From Nocardia nova (lineage in GTDB: Bacteria > Actinomycetota > Actinomycetes > Mycobacteriales > Mycobacteriaceae), in assembly GCF_002933465.1 (NCBI RefSeq), contig NZ_PSZE01000005.1:248001-312000 (forward strand): 64,000 bases of DNA, read 5' to 3'. This document shows positions 53,326 through 62,989 of this stretch, one piece after another; position 1 is the stretch's first letter; every line of letters begins with the position of its first letter. A program made the translations under genes and the position numbers. The notes under the pieces were generated by a model. The model searched no databases and had not been told where the DNA came from. It saw only the letters and a program-made list of their open reading frames with translations.

Positions 53326-55371
53326 TCAGTCGGGAACGTTGCGCGCGAGTTCGTCCAGCCACGCCGTGGCGGGAGCGTCGCTCGGCGCGCGCCAGTCCCC
53401 GCGCGGCGACAGCGATCCGCCGGACCCGACCTTGGGCGCATTCGGCAGGGTCGATCGTTTGAACTGGCTGGTCTGCACGAAGCGGCGCAGGAATTCGGCC
53501 AGCCAGTGCTTGATCGTGGCGAGGTCGTATTCGTGACGCTGATCCTCGGGGATCAGGTCTGGCCAGCCGCCGCGGGTGCGGTCACCCCAGGCGTGTTCGG
53601 CGAGGTAGGCGATGCGGCTGGGCCGGAATCCGAACCGCAGCAGGTGATAGAGGTGGAAGTCCTGCAACTCGTACGGGCCCACGGTGGCCTCGGAACTCTG
53701 CAGCGCCGCGCCGGGAACCAGCTCCGGTGAGATCTCGGTCTGCAGGACCGAGTGCAGCACCGCACTCGCCTCCGGGCCGAGCTCACCGCGGTCGGCGGTC
53801 CAGGCGATCAGATATTTGATCAGCGTTTTGGGCACCGAGGCGTTCACGCTGTAATGCGCCATATGGTCGCCGACGCCGAAAGTGCACCAGCCCAAGGCCA
53901 ATTCGCTCAGGTCTCCGGTCCCGACGACCAGGCCGTGATGCATGTTCGCGAGGCGGAACAGATGCGAGGTGCGCTCCCCGGCCTGCACGTTCTCGTAGGT
54001 GATGTCGTAGACCGGCGCGCCGTCGGCCGCCGGATGACCGAGATCGCGCAGCATCTGCGTCGCCGACGGCCGGATATCGATCTCACCGGCGGTCGCCCCG
54101 ACGGCGCGCATCAGCCGGCGCGCGTTCTCCAGCGTCCGCGTGCTGGTGGCGAAGCCGGGCATGGTGTATGCGAGCACATTCGACCGTGGCAGGCCCAGCC
54201 GATCCATCGTCTGCGCTGCGACGATGAGCGCGAGAGTGGAATCGAGGCCGCCGGACACCCCGATCACGAGGTGCTGGGATCCGGTCGCGGCCAGCCGCGT
54301 GGCGAGCCCGGCGACCTGGATGTGATGGACCTCGGCACAGCGTCGGTTGCGGCTGCCGGGATCTGCCGGGACGTAGGGAAAGCGTGGGACCTCGCGGCGC
54401 AGCGGTGGTGCGCCGGCCGGGATCGGCGCCTCGAATTCGACCCGCCGGAATCGGGTGACCCGCTCGTGGTGGTCGTGGCCGTTGTCGGTGAAGCTGTTGA
54501 GCCGCAGCCGATCCGCGGCCAGCCGCTGCAGATCGATATCGGCGGTGACCAGTTGCGGTTCGGCGGCGAAGCGCTCACTTTCGGCCAGCAGGTTGCCGTT
54601 CTCGCAGATCAGGGCCTGACCGTCCCACGCCATATCCGTGGTGGACTCGCCCTGCCCGGCCGCAGTGTACAGATAGGCCGCGATATTGCGCGCCGAGGTC
54701 GACACACACAGTTGCCTGCGGTAGTCCGCCTTGCCGACGACGATATTGCTCGCCGACAGATTCGTCAGCACCGTGGCGCCCGCCAGCGCGGCGAAAATAT
54801 TGGGCGGCAACGGAACCCACGCGTCCTGGCAGATCTCGACCGCCAGCACCAATCCGGGCAGATTCACCGCCTCGAACAGCAGGTCGGCGCCGAAGGGCAC
54901 TCGCTGCCCGGCGACGGTGGTGTGGTCGTCGACGGCGTCGCGGGCTGCGGAGAACTGCCGCTTCTCGTAGAACTCCTGGAAATTCGGCAGGTAGCTCTTC
55001 GGCACGACCCCCAGGACGCGGCCGCGGTCGATGATCAACGCGCAGTTGAACAATCGCTCCCGCACCCGCAGTGGAGCCCCGATGATCAGCACGCTGTCGA
55101 TGTCCGCGCTCTCGGCGACCACGCGATCCACGGCCGCTCGCACCGCGTCGTCGAGCGCCTCCTGGTGGAACAGGTCCTCGGCGGAATAGCCGGAGAGGCC
55201 GAGTTCCGGAAACAGCGTGAGCACCACGGAATCGCCGGCGGCCCGCCGCGCGAGCAGCAGTGTCTGCTCGGCGTTGTACTCGGGATCGGCGACCCGCATC
55301 GAGGGTACGGCGACGCCGGCACGCACGAATCCGTGCCGGTACAACGATCGGAACGGTAACTCGCGCGCCAC
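53326..55371 (-). CDS. nadE: Glutamine-dependent NAD+ synthase
   Basis: The 681-residue protein is full length for the glutamine type. Residues 1-300 are a nitrilase domain with Glu in [15 protein letters not shown] near 50, Lys in [18 protein letters not shown] near 125, and Cys in [12 protein letters not shown] near 180. The C-terminal synthetase half has the ATP PP-loop [17 protein letters not shown] near 370 and [19 protein letters not shown] near 510. It converts nicotinic acid adenine dinucleotide to NAD+ using glutamine. GTG 55371 is preferred because AGGAGG lies five bases upstream; TTG 55386 is the alternative. The SHOCT gene lies 53 bases upstream on the same strand. Confidence 0.95.
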   Translation of the reverse strand: MARELPFRSLYRHGFVRAGVAVPSMRVADPEYNAEQTLLLARRAAGDSVVLTLFPELGLSGYSAEDLFHQEALDDAVRAAVDRVVAESADIDSVLIIGAPLRVRERLFNCALIIDRGRVLGVVPKSYLPNFQEFYEKRQFSAARDAVDDHTTVAGQRVPFGADLLFEAVNLPGLVLAVEICQDAWVPLPPNIFAALAGATVLTNLSASNIVVGKADYRRQLCVSTSARNIAAYLYTAAGQGESTTDMAWDGQALICENGNLLAESERFAAEPQLVTADIDLQRLAADRLRLNSFTDNGHDHHERVTRFRRVEFEAPIPAGAPPLRREVPRFPYVPADPGSRNRRCAEVHHIQVAGLATRLAATGSQHLVIGVSGGLDSTLALIVAAQTMDRLGLPRSNVLAYTMPGFATSTRTLENARRLMRAVGATAGEIDIRPSATQMLRDLGHPAADGAPVYDITYENVQAGERTSHLFRLANMHHGLVVGTGDLSELALGWCTFGVGDHMAHYSVNASVPKTLIKYLIAWTADRGELGPEASAVLHSVLQTEISPELVPGAALQSSEATVGPYELQDFHLYHLLRFGFRPSRIAYLAEHAWGDRTRGGWPDLIPEDQRHEYDLATIKHWLAEFLRRFVQTSQFKRSTLPNAPKVGSGGSLSPRGDWRAPSDAPATAWLDELARNVPD

Positions 55372-55424
55372 GGCGGCCTCCTGCAATCCACGGCCGCCGG
55401 GCCGGCGTCCGGCGCCGGGGCCGG

Positions 55425-55676
55425 CTAGGGACCGAGCGTCCGCATTCGACGGGTGTATTCCTCGTCGTCTATCTCACCACGGGCGAAGCGCTCGGCGAGG
55501 ATCTGTTGCGGGGACGGCCCCCGGCCGTTCCGGTCGAGGGCGGCGGCATCGGGCCGGCCGGCGTAGCGGAGCAGGGCCACGATCACCACGACCACCAGCA
55601 CCCAGAAGATCACCATGCCCGCGAACATCAACCCGTAACCCCAACCGCCGAGGCCGGTGCCGTACCACATCATCAT
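55425..55676 (-). CDS. SHOCT-domain single-pass membrane protein
   Basis: The 83-residue protein has a methionine/glycine-rich start ([20 protein letters not shown]) and one hydrophobic helix ([15 protein letters not shown]). A C-terminal SHOCT motif ends it ([20 protein letters not shown], then RRMRTLG), the short helical module that assists oligomerisation. GAGGAAT precedes ATG 55676. It is followed by nadE and preceded by a methionine-rich micropeptide gene, all on the minus strand. Confidence 0.87.
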   Translation of the reverse strand: MMMWYGTGLGGWGYGLMFAGMVIFWVLVVVVIVALLRYAGRPDAAALDRNGRGPSPQQILAERFARGEIDDEEYTRRMRTLGP

Positions 55677-55732
55677 CGCCGTAATTCCTCACTCCATCGG
55701 TGGATCCGCGTACTCCTCGGAACAGACCGAGA

Positions 55733-55825
55733 TCACATCGGCATCTGCATCGGGCAGACCCCCATCTGGTGCAGCCACATCATCACGGCGTGCATGGCCT
55801 GCATCATCGGCGATTGCATATCCAT
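55733..55825 (-). CDS. Methionine-rich micropeptide (30 residues)
   Basis: A very short frame with a strong GGAGGAG ribosome site nine bases before ATG 55825. Eleven of its 30 residues are methionine (positions 1, 3, 7, 8, 11, 15, 16, 21, 26, 28, 30), with His12, His19 and Cys24: MDMQSPMMQAMHAVMMWLHQ, then MGVCPMQMPM. This composition is that of a soft-metal (Cu(I)) binding or methionine-oxidation buffering peptide, but that is inference. It lies 56 bases before the SHOCT gene and about 77 bases after a DosR-like site. I know no described family that it matches. Confidence 0.5.
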   Translation of the reverse strand: MDMQSPMMQAMHAVMMWLHQMGVCPMQMPM

Positions 55826-55901
55826 CTCCACCATCTCCTCCGGGCGCGGGTTCACGTCCGCGTCCGAGATCCAGCCTGATCGACGCGGCCGGCCGGTGGC
55901 A

Positions 55902-55915
55902 GGGGCGAAAGACCT
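55902..55915. promoter_or_regulatory. DosR-box-like site AGGTCTTTCGCCCC (minus strand)
   Basis: Seven of nine fixed positions match. It lies 77 bases upstream of the micropeptide ATG and is oriented for the micropeptide-SHOCT-nadE group. Confidence 0.45.
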
Positions 55916-55982
55916 CACCGACCGGTCGTCGGTCCCCCGCCTGAGCGTCCGGCGCCGACCCGGATGTGCTCGGCGGCCCCGA

Positions 55983-55996
55983 GGGACATTGGTCCC
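55983..55996. promoter_or_regulatory. Perfect DosR-type palindrome GGGACATTGGTCCC
   Basis: All fixed positions match with perfectly inverted arms GGGAC/GTCCC. It lies in the divergent gap between the micropeptide group and the protease gene. Confidence 0.7.
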
Positions 55997-56004
55997 GGGA
56001 GGCC

Positions 56005-56018
56005 GGGAATCTCGCCCC
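56005..56018. promoter_or_regulatory. DosR-box-like site GGGAATCTCGCCCC
   Basis: Eight of nine fixed positions match. It starts nine bases after the perfect palindrome, giving a closely spaced pair 155-190 bases before the protease gene, as in strongly induced mycobacterial dormancy promoters. A GCCCCT/AGGGGC hairpin overlaps its 3' side. Confidence 0.5.
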
Positions 56019-56172
56019 TCCCCCAGGGGCCGGCATCGGCACAGACTGGCAGTAGGCGCGCTGATCGGCGGCTCGACGCATCGATGCGCCTCGGCGTGTG
56101 GCCCGGCCGGGCGCGCGACGACCCGAAATGTTCCGCGGACCGGTGTGATGACACCGGGAACGAGGTGGCCGG

Positions 56173-57363
56173 ATGTTGCACGAGACAATCCCTTTGGGCC
56201 GGGTGGCGGGTATCCGCATCGGCGCGCACTGGTCGGTGCTGGTCACCGTGGCGCTGTTCGTCTGGCTGCTCGGCGTACAGCTGCGCAATAGCGGCAGCCC
56301 GGCCTTCACGTGGACGGTCGCGGCGCTCGCCGCGGTGACCCTGTTCGCCTCCCTGACCGCGCACGAACTGGCCCATTCGATCGTCGCCCGACGCCACGGG
56401 GTGCGGGTCGAGCGCATCGTGCTGTGGCTGCTGGGCGGGGCCTCCGAACTCGGCGACGAGCCGCCCGACGCGCGCAGCGATTTGCGGATCGCGATCGCCG
56501 GTCCGGCGACGAGTCTGGTGCTGGGCGGACTGTTCGCCGCCGTCGCGGTGGCCGTGGACAGCGGGCGACCCGACAGCGCCGTCACCGCAGCGCTCGCCTG
56601 GCTCGCGGCCACGAATATCGTTCTGGGACTGTTCAATCTGCTGCCCGGCGCGCCGCTCGACGGCGGCCGGGTGGTGCGGGCCGTCGTCTGGTGGCGGACC
56701 GGCGACCGGCTGCGGGCCACCACCGTGGCCGCGCGCGGCGGCCGGCTGCTCGGCACCGCGCTCGTCGTGCTGGGCGCCGTCGACATCATCGTGTTCCGCC
56801 AGTTCGGGGGGCTGTGGCTGATGCTGCTGGGGTGGTTCCTGCAGACCGCCGCCAACAGCGAACTCGCGGCAGCGGGACTGCGGCATCAGCTGGGAAACAC
56901 TATGGTTCGCGAGGTCATGACCGCGAATCCGATGGCGGTGCCGGGCGACTGGACGATCACCCAACTGCTGGCCTCCGACGCCCCGCACACCGGTCACAGC
57001 ATATTTCCGGTCGTCGACGCCGCCGGCCATCCGATCGGGGTCGTCGCGTGGTCGGATCTCACCGCGACCGCCGTACCGGCTCGTGATACGACGATTCTGC
57101 GCTCGGTCGCACGTCCGTTACGGACGGCGGCGATCGTCGGACAGGACGATCTGCTCGCCGATGTCGCCACCCGAGTCGTGTTGCGCCCCAAACTCGATGC
57201 GATCACGGTGGTCGACCCGGCCGGTCGGCTGACCGGCGTCGTCACCGCCACCGATCTGGCGACCGCCTGCGACCGCTCCGCGCTCGGCCTGCCCGCCGGC
57301 AGCGCCGCGCCCGCCTCACATCCGCCGGTCACCACTACTCACTCCTGGAGAACACAGCCATGA
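56173..57363 (+). CDS. Site-2 metalloprotease with CBS pair (Rip3 type, Rv2625c-like)
   Basis: The 396-residue protein begins [20 protein letters not shown] and has an intramembrane zinc site [15 protein letters not shown] (HExxH) near residue 65 and the second ligand motif [17 protein letters not shown] near 155 (NxxPxxxLDGG). Five or six membrane helices surround them. Residues about 250-385 are two CBS motifs ([20 protein letters not shown] and [17 protein letters not shown]). It cleaves membrane-bound substrates such as anti-sigma factors. Rv2625c is its DosR-regulon analogue. Its stop overlaps the next gene by four bases. Confidence 0.92.
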   Translation: MLHETIPLGRVAGIRIGAHWSVLVTVALFVWLLGVQLRNSGSPAFTWTVAALAAVTLFASLTAHELAHSIVARRHGVRVERIVLWLLGGASELGDEPPDARSDLRIAIAGPATSLVLGGLFAAVAVAVDSGRPDSAVTAALAWLAATNIVLGLFNLLPGAPLDGGRVVRAVVWWRTGDRLRATTVAARGGRLLGTALVVLGAVDIIVFRQFGGLWLMLLGWFLQTAANSELAAAGLRHQLGNTMVREVMTANPMAVPGDWTITQLLASDAPHTGHSIFPVVDAAGHPIGVVAWSDLTATAVPARDTTILRSVARPLRTAAIVGQDDLLADVATRVVLRPKLDAITVVDPAGRLTGVVTATDLATACDRSALGLPAGSAAPASHPPVTTTHSWRTQP

Positions 57364-59390
57364 CGGCAGCACCTGTCCTGCGTGATTCCTCGCAGCCGAT
57401 CTTCCGCGACCGCCGCGAGGCCGGTCGTGTGCTGGCCGGGCTGCTCGAGCACTACCGCGACCACTCCGGTGTCGTCGTCCTCGGCCTCGCCCGCGGTGGG
57501 GTACCGGTGGCCTGGGAGGTCGCCGCCGCCCTGCACGCGCCGCTGGACACGCTCGTCGTCCGCAAACTCGGGGCACCGGGACATCCGGAATTCGCCCTCG
57601 GTGCCCTCGCCCCCGACGGCCGGATCGTGGTCAACGACGATGCGATCCGCGGCCTGCATGTGACCGCCGAGCAGATCCGATCCGTCGCGCGAGAGGAGGC
57701 GGCGGAGCTGGCGCGGCGAGAACGCGCCTATCGCGGTGACCGGCCGCCGGCGCCGATCGCGGGCCGCACGGTGATCCTCGTCGACGACGGTCTGGCGACC
57801 GGAGCCACCATGTTCGCGGCGGTGGAAGCGATTCGCGCGGGTGAGCCCGACCGCATCGTCGTCGCGGTGCCGGCCGCCCCCGAATCGACCTGCCGGGAGT
57901 TCGACGCGCTGGTGGACGAAATGGTCTGTGCCACCATGCCCTCGCCGTTCCTCGCGGTCGGCGAGTCGTTCTGGGATTTCACCCAGGTCGGTGACGACGA
58001 GGTGCGGCAGCTGCTGACGACGCCGACCGTCGGCGCGCCGGCCACCGGCACCGATTCCGCCACCGTCACCGATCCCGCCGCTGTGGTCGATGCGGCCGCG
58101 ACCGAGGCTCCCGAAGGCGTGCCGCCGTACCACGTGCTGGACGAGCTCATCGGCGATGCCCGGTTCGTCCTGATCGGCGAGAGCTCGCACGGCACCCACG
58201 AGTTCTACGCCGCCCGCGCGGCGATCACACGCTGGCTCATCTCGGAGAAGGGCTTCACCGCGGTCGCCGCCGAGGCGGACTGGCCCGACGCCTACCTCGT
58301 CGACCGCTTCGTCCGCGGCATCGACGACTCCTCCCCCACCCTCGCGCTGCGCGGATTCGAACGCTTCCCCACCTGGATGTGGCGCAATACCGTGGTCCGC
58401 GACTTCGTGGGCTGGTTGCGGCTGCACAATGACTACCAGCGCCGGATCGGCGCGCCGCAGGCCGGGTTCTACGGGCTCGACCTGTACAGCATGCACCGTT
58501 CGATGCGGCACGTGATCGACTATCTGTGGCAGGTCGATCCCGCTGCGGCGCAACGCGCCGAGCACCGCTACGCCTGTTTCGATCGCACCAGCGACCACGA
58601 CGGGCAGGCCTACGGATTCGGCGCCGCATTCGGTGCGGGCCACTCGTGTCAGGCCGAGGTGGTGCGCCAGCTGGTCGACCTGCAACGCAACGCCGTGGCG
58701 CACCGGCAGGCCGGCGACGGCGAGGCCTCGTTCGACGCGTTGCGCAACGCGTGGACGGTCCGCAATGCCGAGGCCTACTACCGAGCGATGTTCGGCGATC
58801 GGGTCTCGTCGTGGAATCTGCGTGACGAACATATGGCCGACACCCTCGACGCGCTGGCCGCCCACCTCGGGCGCGACGGCACTCCCGCGCGAGTAGCGGT
58901 CTGGGCGCACAATTCCCATATCGGTGACGCCCGCGCGACGGAAATGGGAGCCGAGGGCCAGCTGTCACTGGGACAGCTCGTCCGCGAACGGCACGGAAAC
59001 GATTGCCGCAGCATCGGTTTCACCACGAGCCACGGCACGGTGACCGCGGCGAGTGAATGGGACGGCGAGGCCGAGTGCAAGGTCGTCCGCCCGGCACTGC
59101 GCAGCAGCGTCGAGGAGCTGCTGCACGACACCGGACGCGACAGCTTCCTGATCCGCACCGATACCGCCGGCGCCGCCACCGAACTGCTGCGCGATCCCCG
59201 GCTCGAACGCGCGATAGGCGTGATCTACCAGCCCACCACCGAGCGGCACAGCCACTACTTCCACTCGCGGCCGGCCGACCGCTACGACGCGATCATCCAC
59301 ATCGACCGGACCACCGCCCTGCGGCCACTGGAACCGTCACACCGATGGACCGCCGCGAGCACACCGGACACCTACCCCAGCGGTCTGTGA
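57360..59390 (+). CDS. Phosphoribosyltransferase fused to erythromycin esterase-like domain (Rv2030c type)
   Basis: The 676-residue protein has a phosphoribosyltransferase domain (residues 1-220), with [20 protein letters not shown] near 40 and the PRPP loop [17 protein letters not shown] near 137. An EreA/ChaN-like domain follows (260-660), with [16 protein letters not shown] near 275, [16 protein letters not shown] near 305, and [17 protein letters not shown] near 515. The His and Glu residues of the esterase active site (SSHGTHE, AEADWP) are in place. Rv2030c has the same fusion and DosR control. It overlaps the protease gene by four bases. Confidence 0.92.
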   Translation: MTAAPVLRDSSQPIFRDRREAGRVLAGLLEHYRDHSGVVVLGLARGGVPVAWEVAAALHAPLDTLVVRKLGAPGHPEFALGALAPDGRIVVNDDAIRGLHVTAEQIRSVAREEAAELARRERAYRGDRPPAPIAGRTVILVDDGLATGATMFAAVEAIRAGEPDRIVVAVPAAPESTCREFDALVDEMVCATMPSPFLAVGESFWDFTQVGDDEVRQLLTTPTVGAPATGTDSATVTDPAAVVDAAATEAPEGVPPYHVLDELIGDARFVLIGESSHGTHEFYAARAAITRWLISEKGFTAVAAEADWPDAYLVDRFVRGIDDSSPTLALRGFERFPTWMWRNTVVRDFVGWLRLHNDYQRRIGAPQAGFYGLDLYSMHRSMRHVIDYLWQVDPAAAQRAEHRYACFDRTSDHDGQAYGFGAAFGAGHSCQAEVVRQLVDLQRNAVAHRQAGDGEASFDALRNAWTVRNAEAYYRAMFGDRVSSWNLRDEHMADTLDALAAHLGRDGTPARVAVWAHNSHIGDARATEMGAEGQLSLGQLVRERHGNDCRSIGFTTSHGTVTAASEWDGEAECKVVRPALRSSVEELLHDTGRDSFLIRTDTAGAATELLRDPRLERAIGVIYQPTTERHSHYFHSRPADRYDAIIHIDRTTALRPLEPSHRWTAASTPDTYPSGL

Positions 59391-59415
59391 TCCGGGGCGG
59401 TGGGCGTCCGGATCG

Positions 59416-59429
59416 AGGACCTTCGGCCA
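59416..59429. promoter_or_regulatory. DosR-box-like site AGGACCTTCGGCCA
   Basis: Seven of nine fixed positions match, with the common CTTCGGCC centre. It lies 65 bases upstream of the PEP synthase-type gene. Confidence 0.45.
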
Positions 59430-59493
59430 TGTTCCCGGACGGCGTGACGCGCGAGTCTGGGCATCGAGACACTTCCAGCAGATCGGAGCCGTA

Positions 59494-61824
59494 ATGGGCG
59501 ACTATGTGGCAAGTCTGAACGATATTCGGCTCAGCGATGCCGGCCAGGTGGGCGGGAAGGGGGCCAATCTCGGTGAGATGGTCGCCGCGAACCTTCCGGT
59601 CCCGCCGGGATTCGTGATCCTGCGATCGACCTACGAGACCGCCGTCGCCGACGGGCCGCACGGGCCCGAGCTCGACTCGCTGCACGCCGAGGCGCTGCGC
59701 AGCGCCGGCGCCACCGACGACGCGGGCCGCGGCGAGCTCGACCGACTGTGTTCGCGCATGCGCGACCTGGTACGGGAGACCCGGATCGACGGGGCGATCG
59801 AGGACGCGATCGTCGGCGCGTACCACCGGCTCGGCGACCGGGTGTGCGTGGCGGTCCGGTCCTCGGCGGTCGGCGAGGACAGCGCCGATGCCTCCTTCGC
59901 CGGAATGAACCTCTCGCGCACCAATATTCGCGGCGACGGCGAGCTTCTCGAGGCGGTCCGGCAATGCTGGGCCTCCCTGTTCACCCCGCGCGTTCTCACC
60001 TACCGCGCCCGCCGCGGCATGGACCGGCGGCCGGAGATGGCGGTGGTCGTGCAACAGATGGTCACCGTCCGATGTGCGGGCGTGGCGTTCACCGCCGACC
60101 CGACCACCGGCAGGCGCGACCGGGTCGTCATCGACGCCGCGCGCGGACAGGGTGAGGTGGTGGTATCCGGCGCGGTCGAGCCCGACACCTACGTGTTCGC
60201 GGCGGACGGCCCGACGTTGACGGAATCCCGCAGGGGCGCCCAAAGTTTCGCGATCTACGCCGGCGAAGACGGTGACCGCCGCGTCGACATCCCCGACGAC
60301 GAAGCGCATCGGCCGGTACTGTCCACCGACGAGGCCACCGCGGTCGCGCGCCTGGCGCTCGAGGTCCAGCAGCACTACGGCAGTCCGCAGGATATCGAGT
60401 GGGCCTTCGACGACCAGCGGCTGTGGCTGGTGCAGGCGCGTCCGATCACCACCCTGCCCGACGAAATGCCTTCGGCGACACCGGAACCAACGTCGGCCGC
60501 CGTGTTGCTGCAGGGCCTGCCCGCGGCTCCCGGACGAGCCCGCGGCGCCGTGCGCATCCTGCACTCACCCGCCGAGGGATCGGCATTGCGCGACGGCGAG
60601 ATCCTGGTCGCACCGATGACGAATCCGGACTGGCTGCCGACGATTTCGCGGGCGGCGGCCTTGGTCACCGACAGCGGCGGCATGACCTGCCACGCCGCGA
60701 TCGTGGCCCGCGAACTGGGCATTCCCTGCATCGTCGGCGCGCGGACCGCCACCACCTCCCTGCACGACGGACAACGCATCGTGGTGGACGCGAAGGCCGG
60801 CCGGATTCGCGCGGACAGCCCGGACGAGCAGACTGCCGGGGCCGCGGCCGTCTCCGCGCCCGCCGCGGCTATCACCGCGCCGGCGGTGGTTTCGGCGGCC
60901 GAAACCACCGGAACGAAGATCTATGTCAATCTCGCCCTGCCCGACATCGCCGAGCGCGTCGCCGATTCCGACGTCGACGGCGTCGGCCTGCTGCGCGCCG
61001 AAACCCTGTTGACGCGCGCGCTGGGCGGCCGCCATCCCCGCGCGGTGATCGCCGCCGGCGACGAGAGCGGATTCGTCGCCACCCTGGCCGAATCACTGCG
61101 GCGCATCGCCGTGGCCTTCGCCCCGCGGCCGGTCGTCTACCGCGCAACCGACCTGCGCAGCAACGAATTTCGCACCCTCACCGGCGGCGAGGGTTTCGAG
61201 CCGAACGAACGCAACCCGATGATCGGCTACCGCGGCTGCTACCGCTACGTTCACGAACCGGACGTGTTCCGGCTCGAACTGGCGGCACTGGCACGCGTGC
61301 GCGAATACACCCCGAATCTGCATCTGATGATCCCGTTCGTGCGCACCCGCTGGGAGCTGGCCGCGTGCCTGGAACTGGTGGATGCCTCGCCGCTGGGCCA
61401 CGACCGGAGTATGCACCGGTGGATCATGGCCGAGGTGCCGTCGGTCGTGCACTGGCTGCCCGAATACGTGCGGCTCGGGATCGACGGGGTGTCGATCGGG
61501 AGCAACGATCTCACCCAGCTGATCCTCGGTGTGGACCGCGATTCCGAGGAATGCGCCGAACTGTTCGACGAATCGGATCCGGCCGTCCTGCACGCCATCC
61601 GGCGCATCGTCACCTCCGCACGCGAATTGGGTATCACGTCGTCGCTGTGCGGGCAGGCCCCGTCCACCCGGCCCGAGTTCGCCGAACATCTCGTCGCGGC
61701 GGGAATCACCTCGATTTCGGTCACCCCGGACGCGGTCCGCAACACCCGCCGCACGGTGGCCGCCGCCGAGCGCCGGCTGCTGCTCGAACGGTGCGTGCAC
61801 GGTGGCGAGGACCGGCAGCCGTGA
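59494..61824 (+). CDS. ppsA: Phosphoenolpyruvate synthase
   Basis: The 776-residue protein is full length for PEP synthase. The ATP-grasp domain opens with QVGGKGANLGEMVAANLPVP, then VRSSAVGEDSADASFAGM near residue 125, and QDIEWAFDDQRLWLVQARPI near 310. The swivelling domain has the phospho-His in DSGGMTCHAAIVARELGIPC near 395. The C-terminal PEP-binding barrel includes NDLTQLILGVDRDS near 670 and the Cys of SLCGQAPS near 710. It makes PEP from pyruvate and ATP for gluconeogenesis. A PPDK would be about 100 residues longer. A DosR-like site lies upstream. Confidence 0.9.
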   Translation: MGDYVASLNDIRLSDAGQVGGKGANLGEMVAANLPVPPGFVILRSTYETAVADGPHGPELDSLHAEALRSAGATDDAGRGELDRLCSRMRDLVRETRIDGAIEDAIVGAYHRLGDRVCVAVRSSAVGEDSADASFAGMNLSRTNIRGDGELLEAVRQCWASLFTPRVLTYRARRGMDRRPEMAVVVQQMVTVRCAGVAFTADPTTGRRDRVVIDAARGQGEVVVSGAVEPDTYVFAADGPTLTESRRGAQSFAIYAGEDGDRRVDIPDDEAHRPVLSTDEATAVARLALEVQQHYGSPQDIEWAFDDQRLWLVQARPITTLPDEMPSATPEPTSAAVLLQGLPAAPGRARGAVRILHSPAEGSALRDGEILVAPMTNPDWLPTISRAAALVTDSGGMTCHAAIVARELGIPCIVGARTATTSLHDGQRIVVDAKAGRIRADSPDEQTAGAAAVSAPAAAITAPAVVSAAETTGTKIYVNLALPDIAERVADSDVDGVGLLRAETLLTRALGGRHPRAVIAAGDESGFVATLAESLRRIAVAFAPRPVVYRATDLRSNEFRTLTGGEGFEPNERNPMIGYRGCYRYVHEPDVFRLELAALARVREYTPNLHLMIPFVRTRWELAACLELVDASPLGHDRSMHRWIMAEVPSVVHWLPEYVRLGIDGVSIGSNDLTQLILGVDRDSEECAELFDESDPAVLHAIRRIVTSARELGITSSLCGQAPSTRPEFAEHLVAAGITSISVTPDAVRNTRRTVAAAERRLLLERCVHGGEDRQP

Positions 61825-61835
61825 GGCCGGTGCCG

Positions 61836-61849
61836 CGGACCATGGTCGC
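61836..61849. promoter_or_regulatory. DosR-box-like site CGGACCATGGTCGC
   Basis: Seven of nine fixed positions match, and the core GGACCATGGTC is a perfect palindrome. It is the distal member of a pair spaced eight bases apart before the nitroreductase gene. Confidence 0.5.
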
Positions 61850-61857
61850 GGCACCTC

Positions 61858-61871
61858 GGGACCAACGGCCC
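61858..61871. promoter_or_regulatory. DosR-type site GGGACCAACGGCCC
   Basis: All nine fixed positions match, with the CAAC/GGCCC form known in mycobacterial boxes. It ends 35 bases before the nitroreductase ATG, the classical activating distance. Confidence 0.65.
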
Positions 61872-61906
61872 CTCCGCCGCGCGCGCCGCGAACCTACCGT
61901 CGACAT

Positions 61907-62896
61907 ATGAACACAGTGCCCACACGCGACGTCGTCGAGACAGCGGTCCGGATGGCCGGCCGTGCGCCGTCGCTGCACAACAGCCAGCCCTGGCGGTGGG
62001 CGTTCGACGGTGCGCAGCTGCGGCTGTTCAGCGTGCACGAACGCATGTTGCCGACCACCGACAGCACCGGCCGACAGCTCGTAATCAGCTGCGGCATCGT
62101 GCTCGACCACCTGCGCGCGGCGATGGCCGCTCAGGGGTGGCGCACGATCGTGGCGACCTTCCCGAACCCCAACGACCACACCCACCTCGCCGATGTGCGC
62201 TTCGAGCCCTCGCCGTACATCACCGACGGTGACCGCGAACGCGCCGACGCCATGGCGCGCCGCTACACCGACCGGCTCCCGTTCGACGAACCTGGGGGGT
62301 GGGAGCCGTTCGAGACCGTCCTGCGCACGGTGTTCGACCCCGAGGACGCCATCGTCGACGTCCTGCCCGACGACAGCCGCGCCGAACTGGCCCGAGCCTC
62401 GGAGCTGACCGCCTCGGTGCGCCGCTACGATGCCGACTATCACGCCGAATTGCATTGGTGGACAGGGCATGTGGTGGCAGATACCGGCGTCCCCCGCGAT
62501 GCGCTGGTGAGCGAGGAGGAACGCGGACGCGTCGACGTCGGGCGGAGGTTGCCCACGATCACCGGCGAATCACGCCGTACCGAGGTGCACGCCGACCGGT
62601 CGAAGATCCTCGCGCTGTCGACCTACGGCGACAGTCCCGCCGAATGGCTGGCCTGCGGGCGGGTGCTATCCACCGTCCTGCTCGAATGCACCCTCGCCGG
62701 CTACGCCACCTGTCCGCTGACCCATCTCACGGAAGTTCCGCGCAGTCGCAGCGTCGTCACGCGGCTGATCGGCCGGAATGCCTTCCCACAGGTGCTGATT
62801 CGCGTCGGGCGGGCTCCGGAGAATCAACCGCACCCGGAACCGACGCCGCGACTGCCGCTGCGCGAGATCCTGCGCGTCACCGACGGCGCCGGCTGA
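61907..62896 (+). CDS. Acg-type nitroreductase family protein
   Basis: The 329-residue protein starts MNTVPTRDVVETAVRMAGRA with PSLHNSQPWRW near residue 20, the FMN-binding S/H-N-x-QPW motif of the Acg subfamily. It also has ALSTYGDSPAEWLACGRVLS near 230 and YATCPLTHLTEV near 265. The M. tuberculosis homologues Rv2032 (Acg), Rv3127 and Rv3131 are all in the DosR regulon and may store or bind FMN rather than reduce nitro groups. A pair of DosR-like sites lies immediately upstream. Confidence 0.92.
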   Translation: MNTVPTRDVVETAVRMAGRAPSLHNSQPWRWAFDGAQLRLFSVHERMLPTTDSTGRQLVISCGIVLDHLRAAMAAQGWRTIVATFPNPNDHTHLADVRFEPSPYITDGDRERADAMARRYTDRLPFDEPGGWEPFETVLRTVFDPEDAIVDVLPDDSRAELARASELTASVRRYDADYHAELHWWTGHVVADTGVPRDALVSEEERGRVDVGRRLPTITGESRRTEVHADRSKILALSTYGDSPAEWLACGRVLSTVLLECTLAGYATCPLTHLTEVPRSRSVVTRLIGRNAFPQVLIRVGRAPENQPHPEPTPRLPLREILRVTDGAG

Positions 62897-62989
62897 CCGA
62901 TGCCTCGGCCGGCGAATCGCTCGCCGTCTCCGCACCCGCCCGCGGTGTTCGTCACGGCGCCGGCCCGCGCGGGACGTCCGGGCGCGGCG

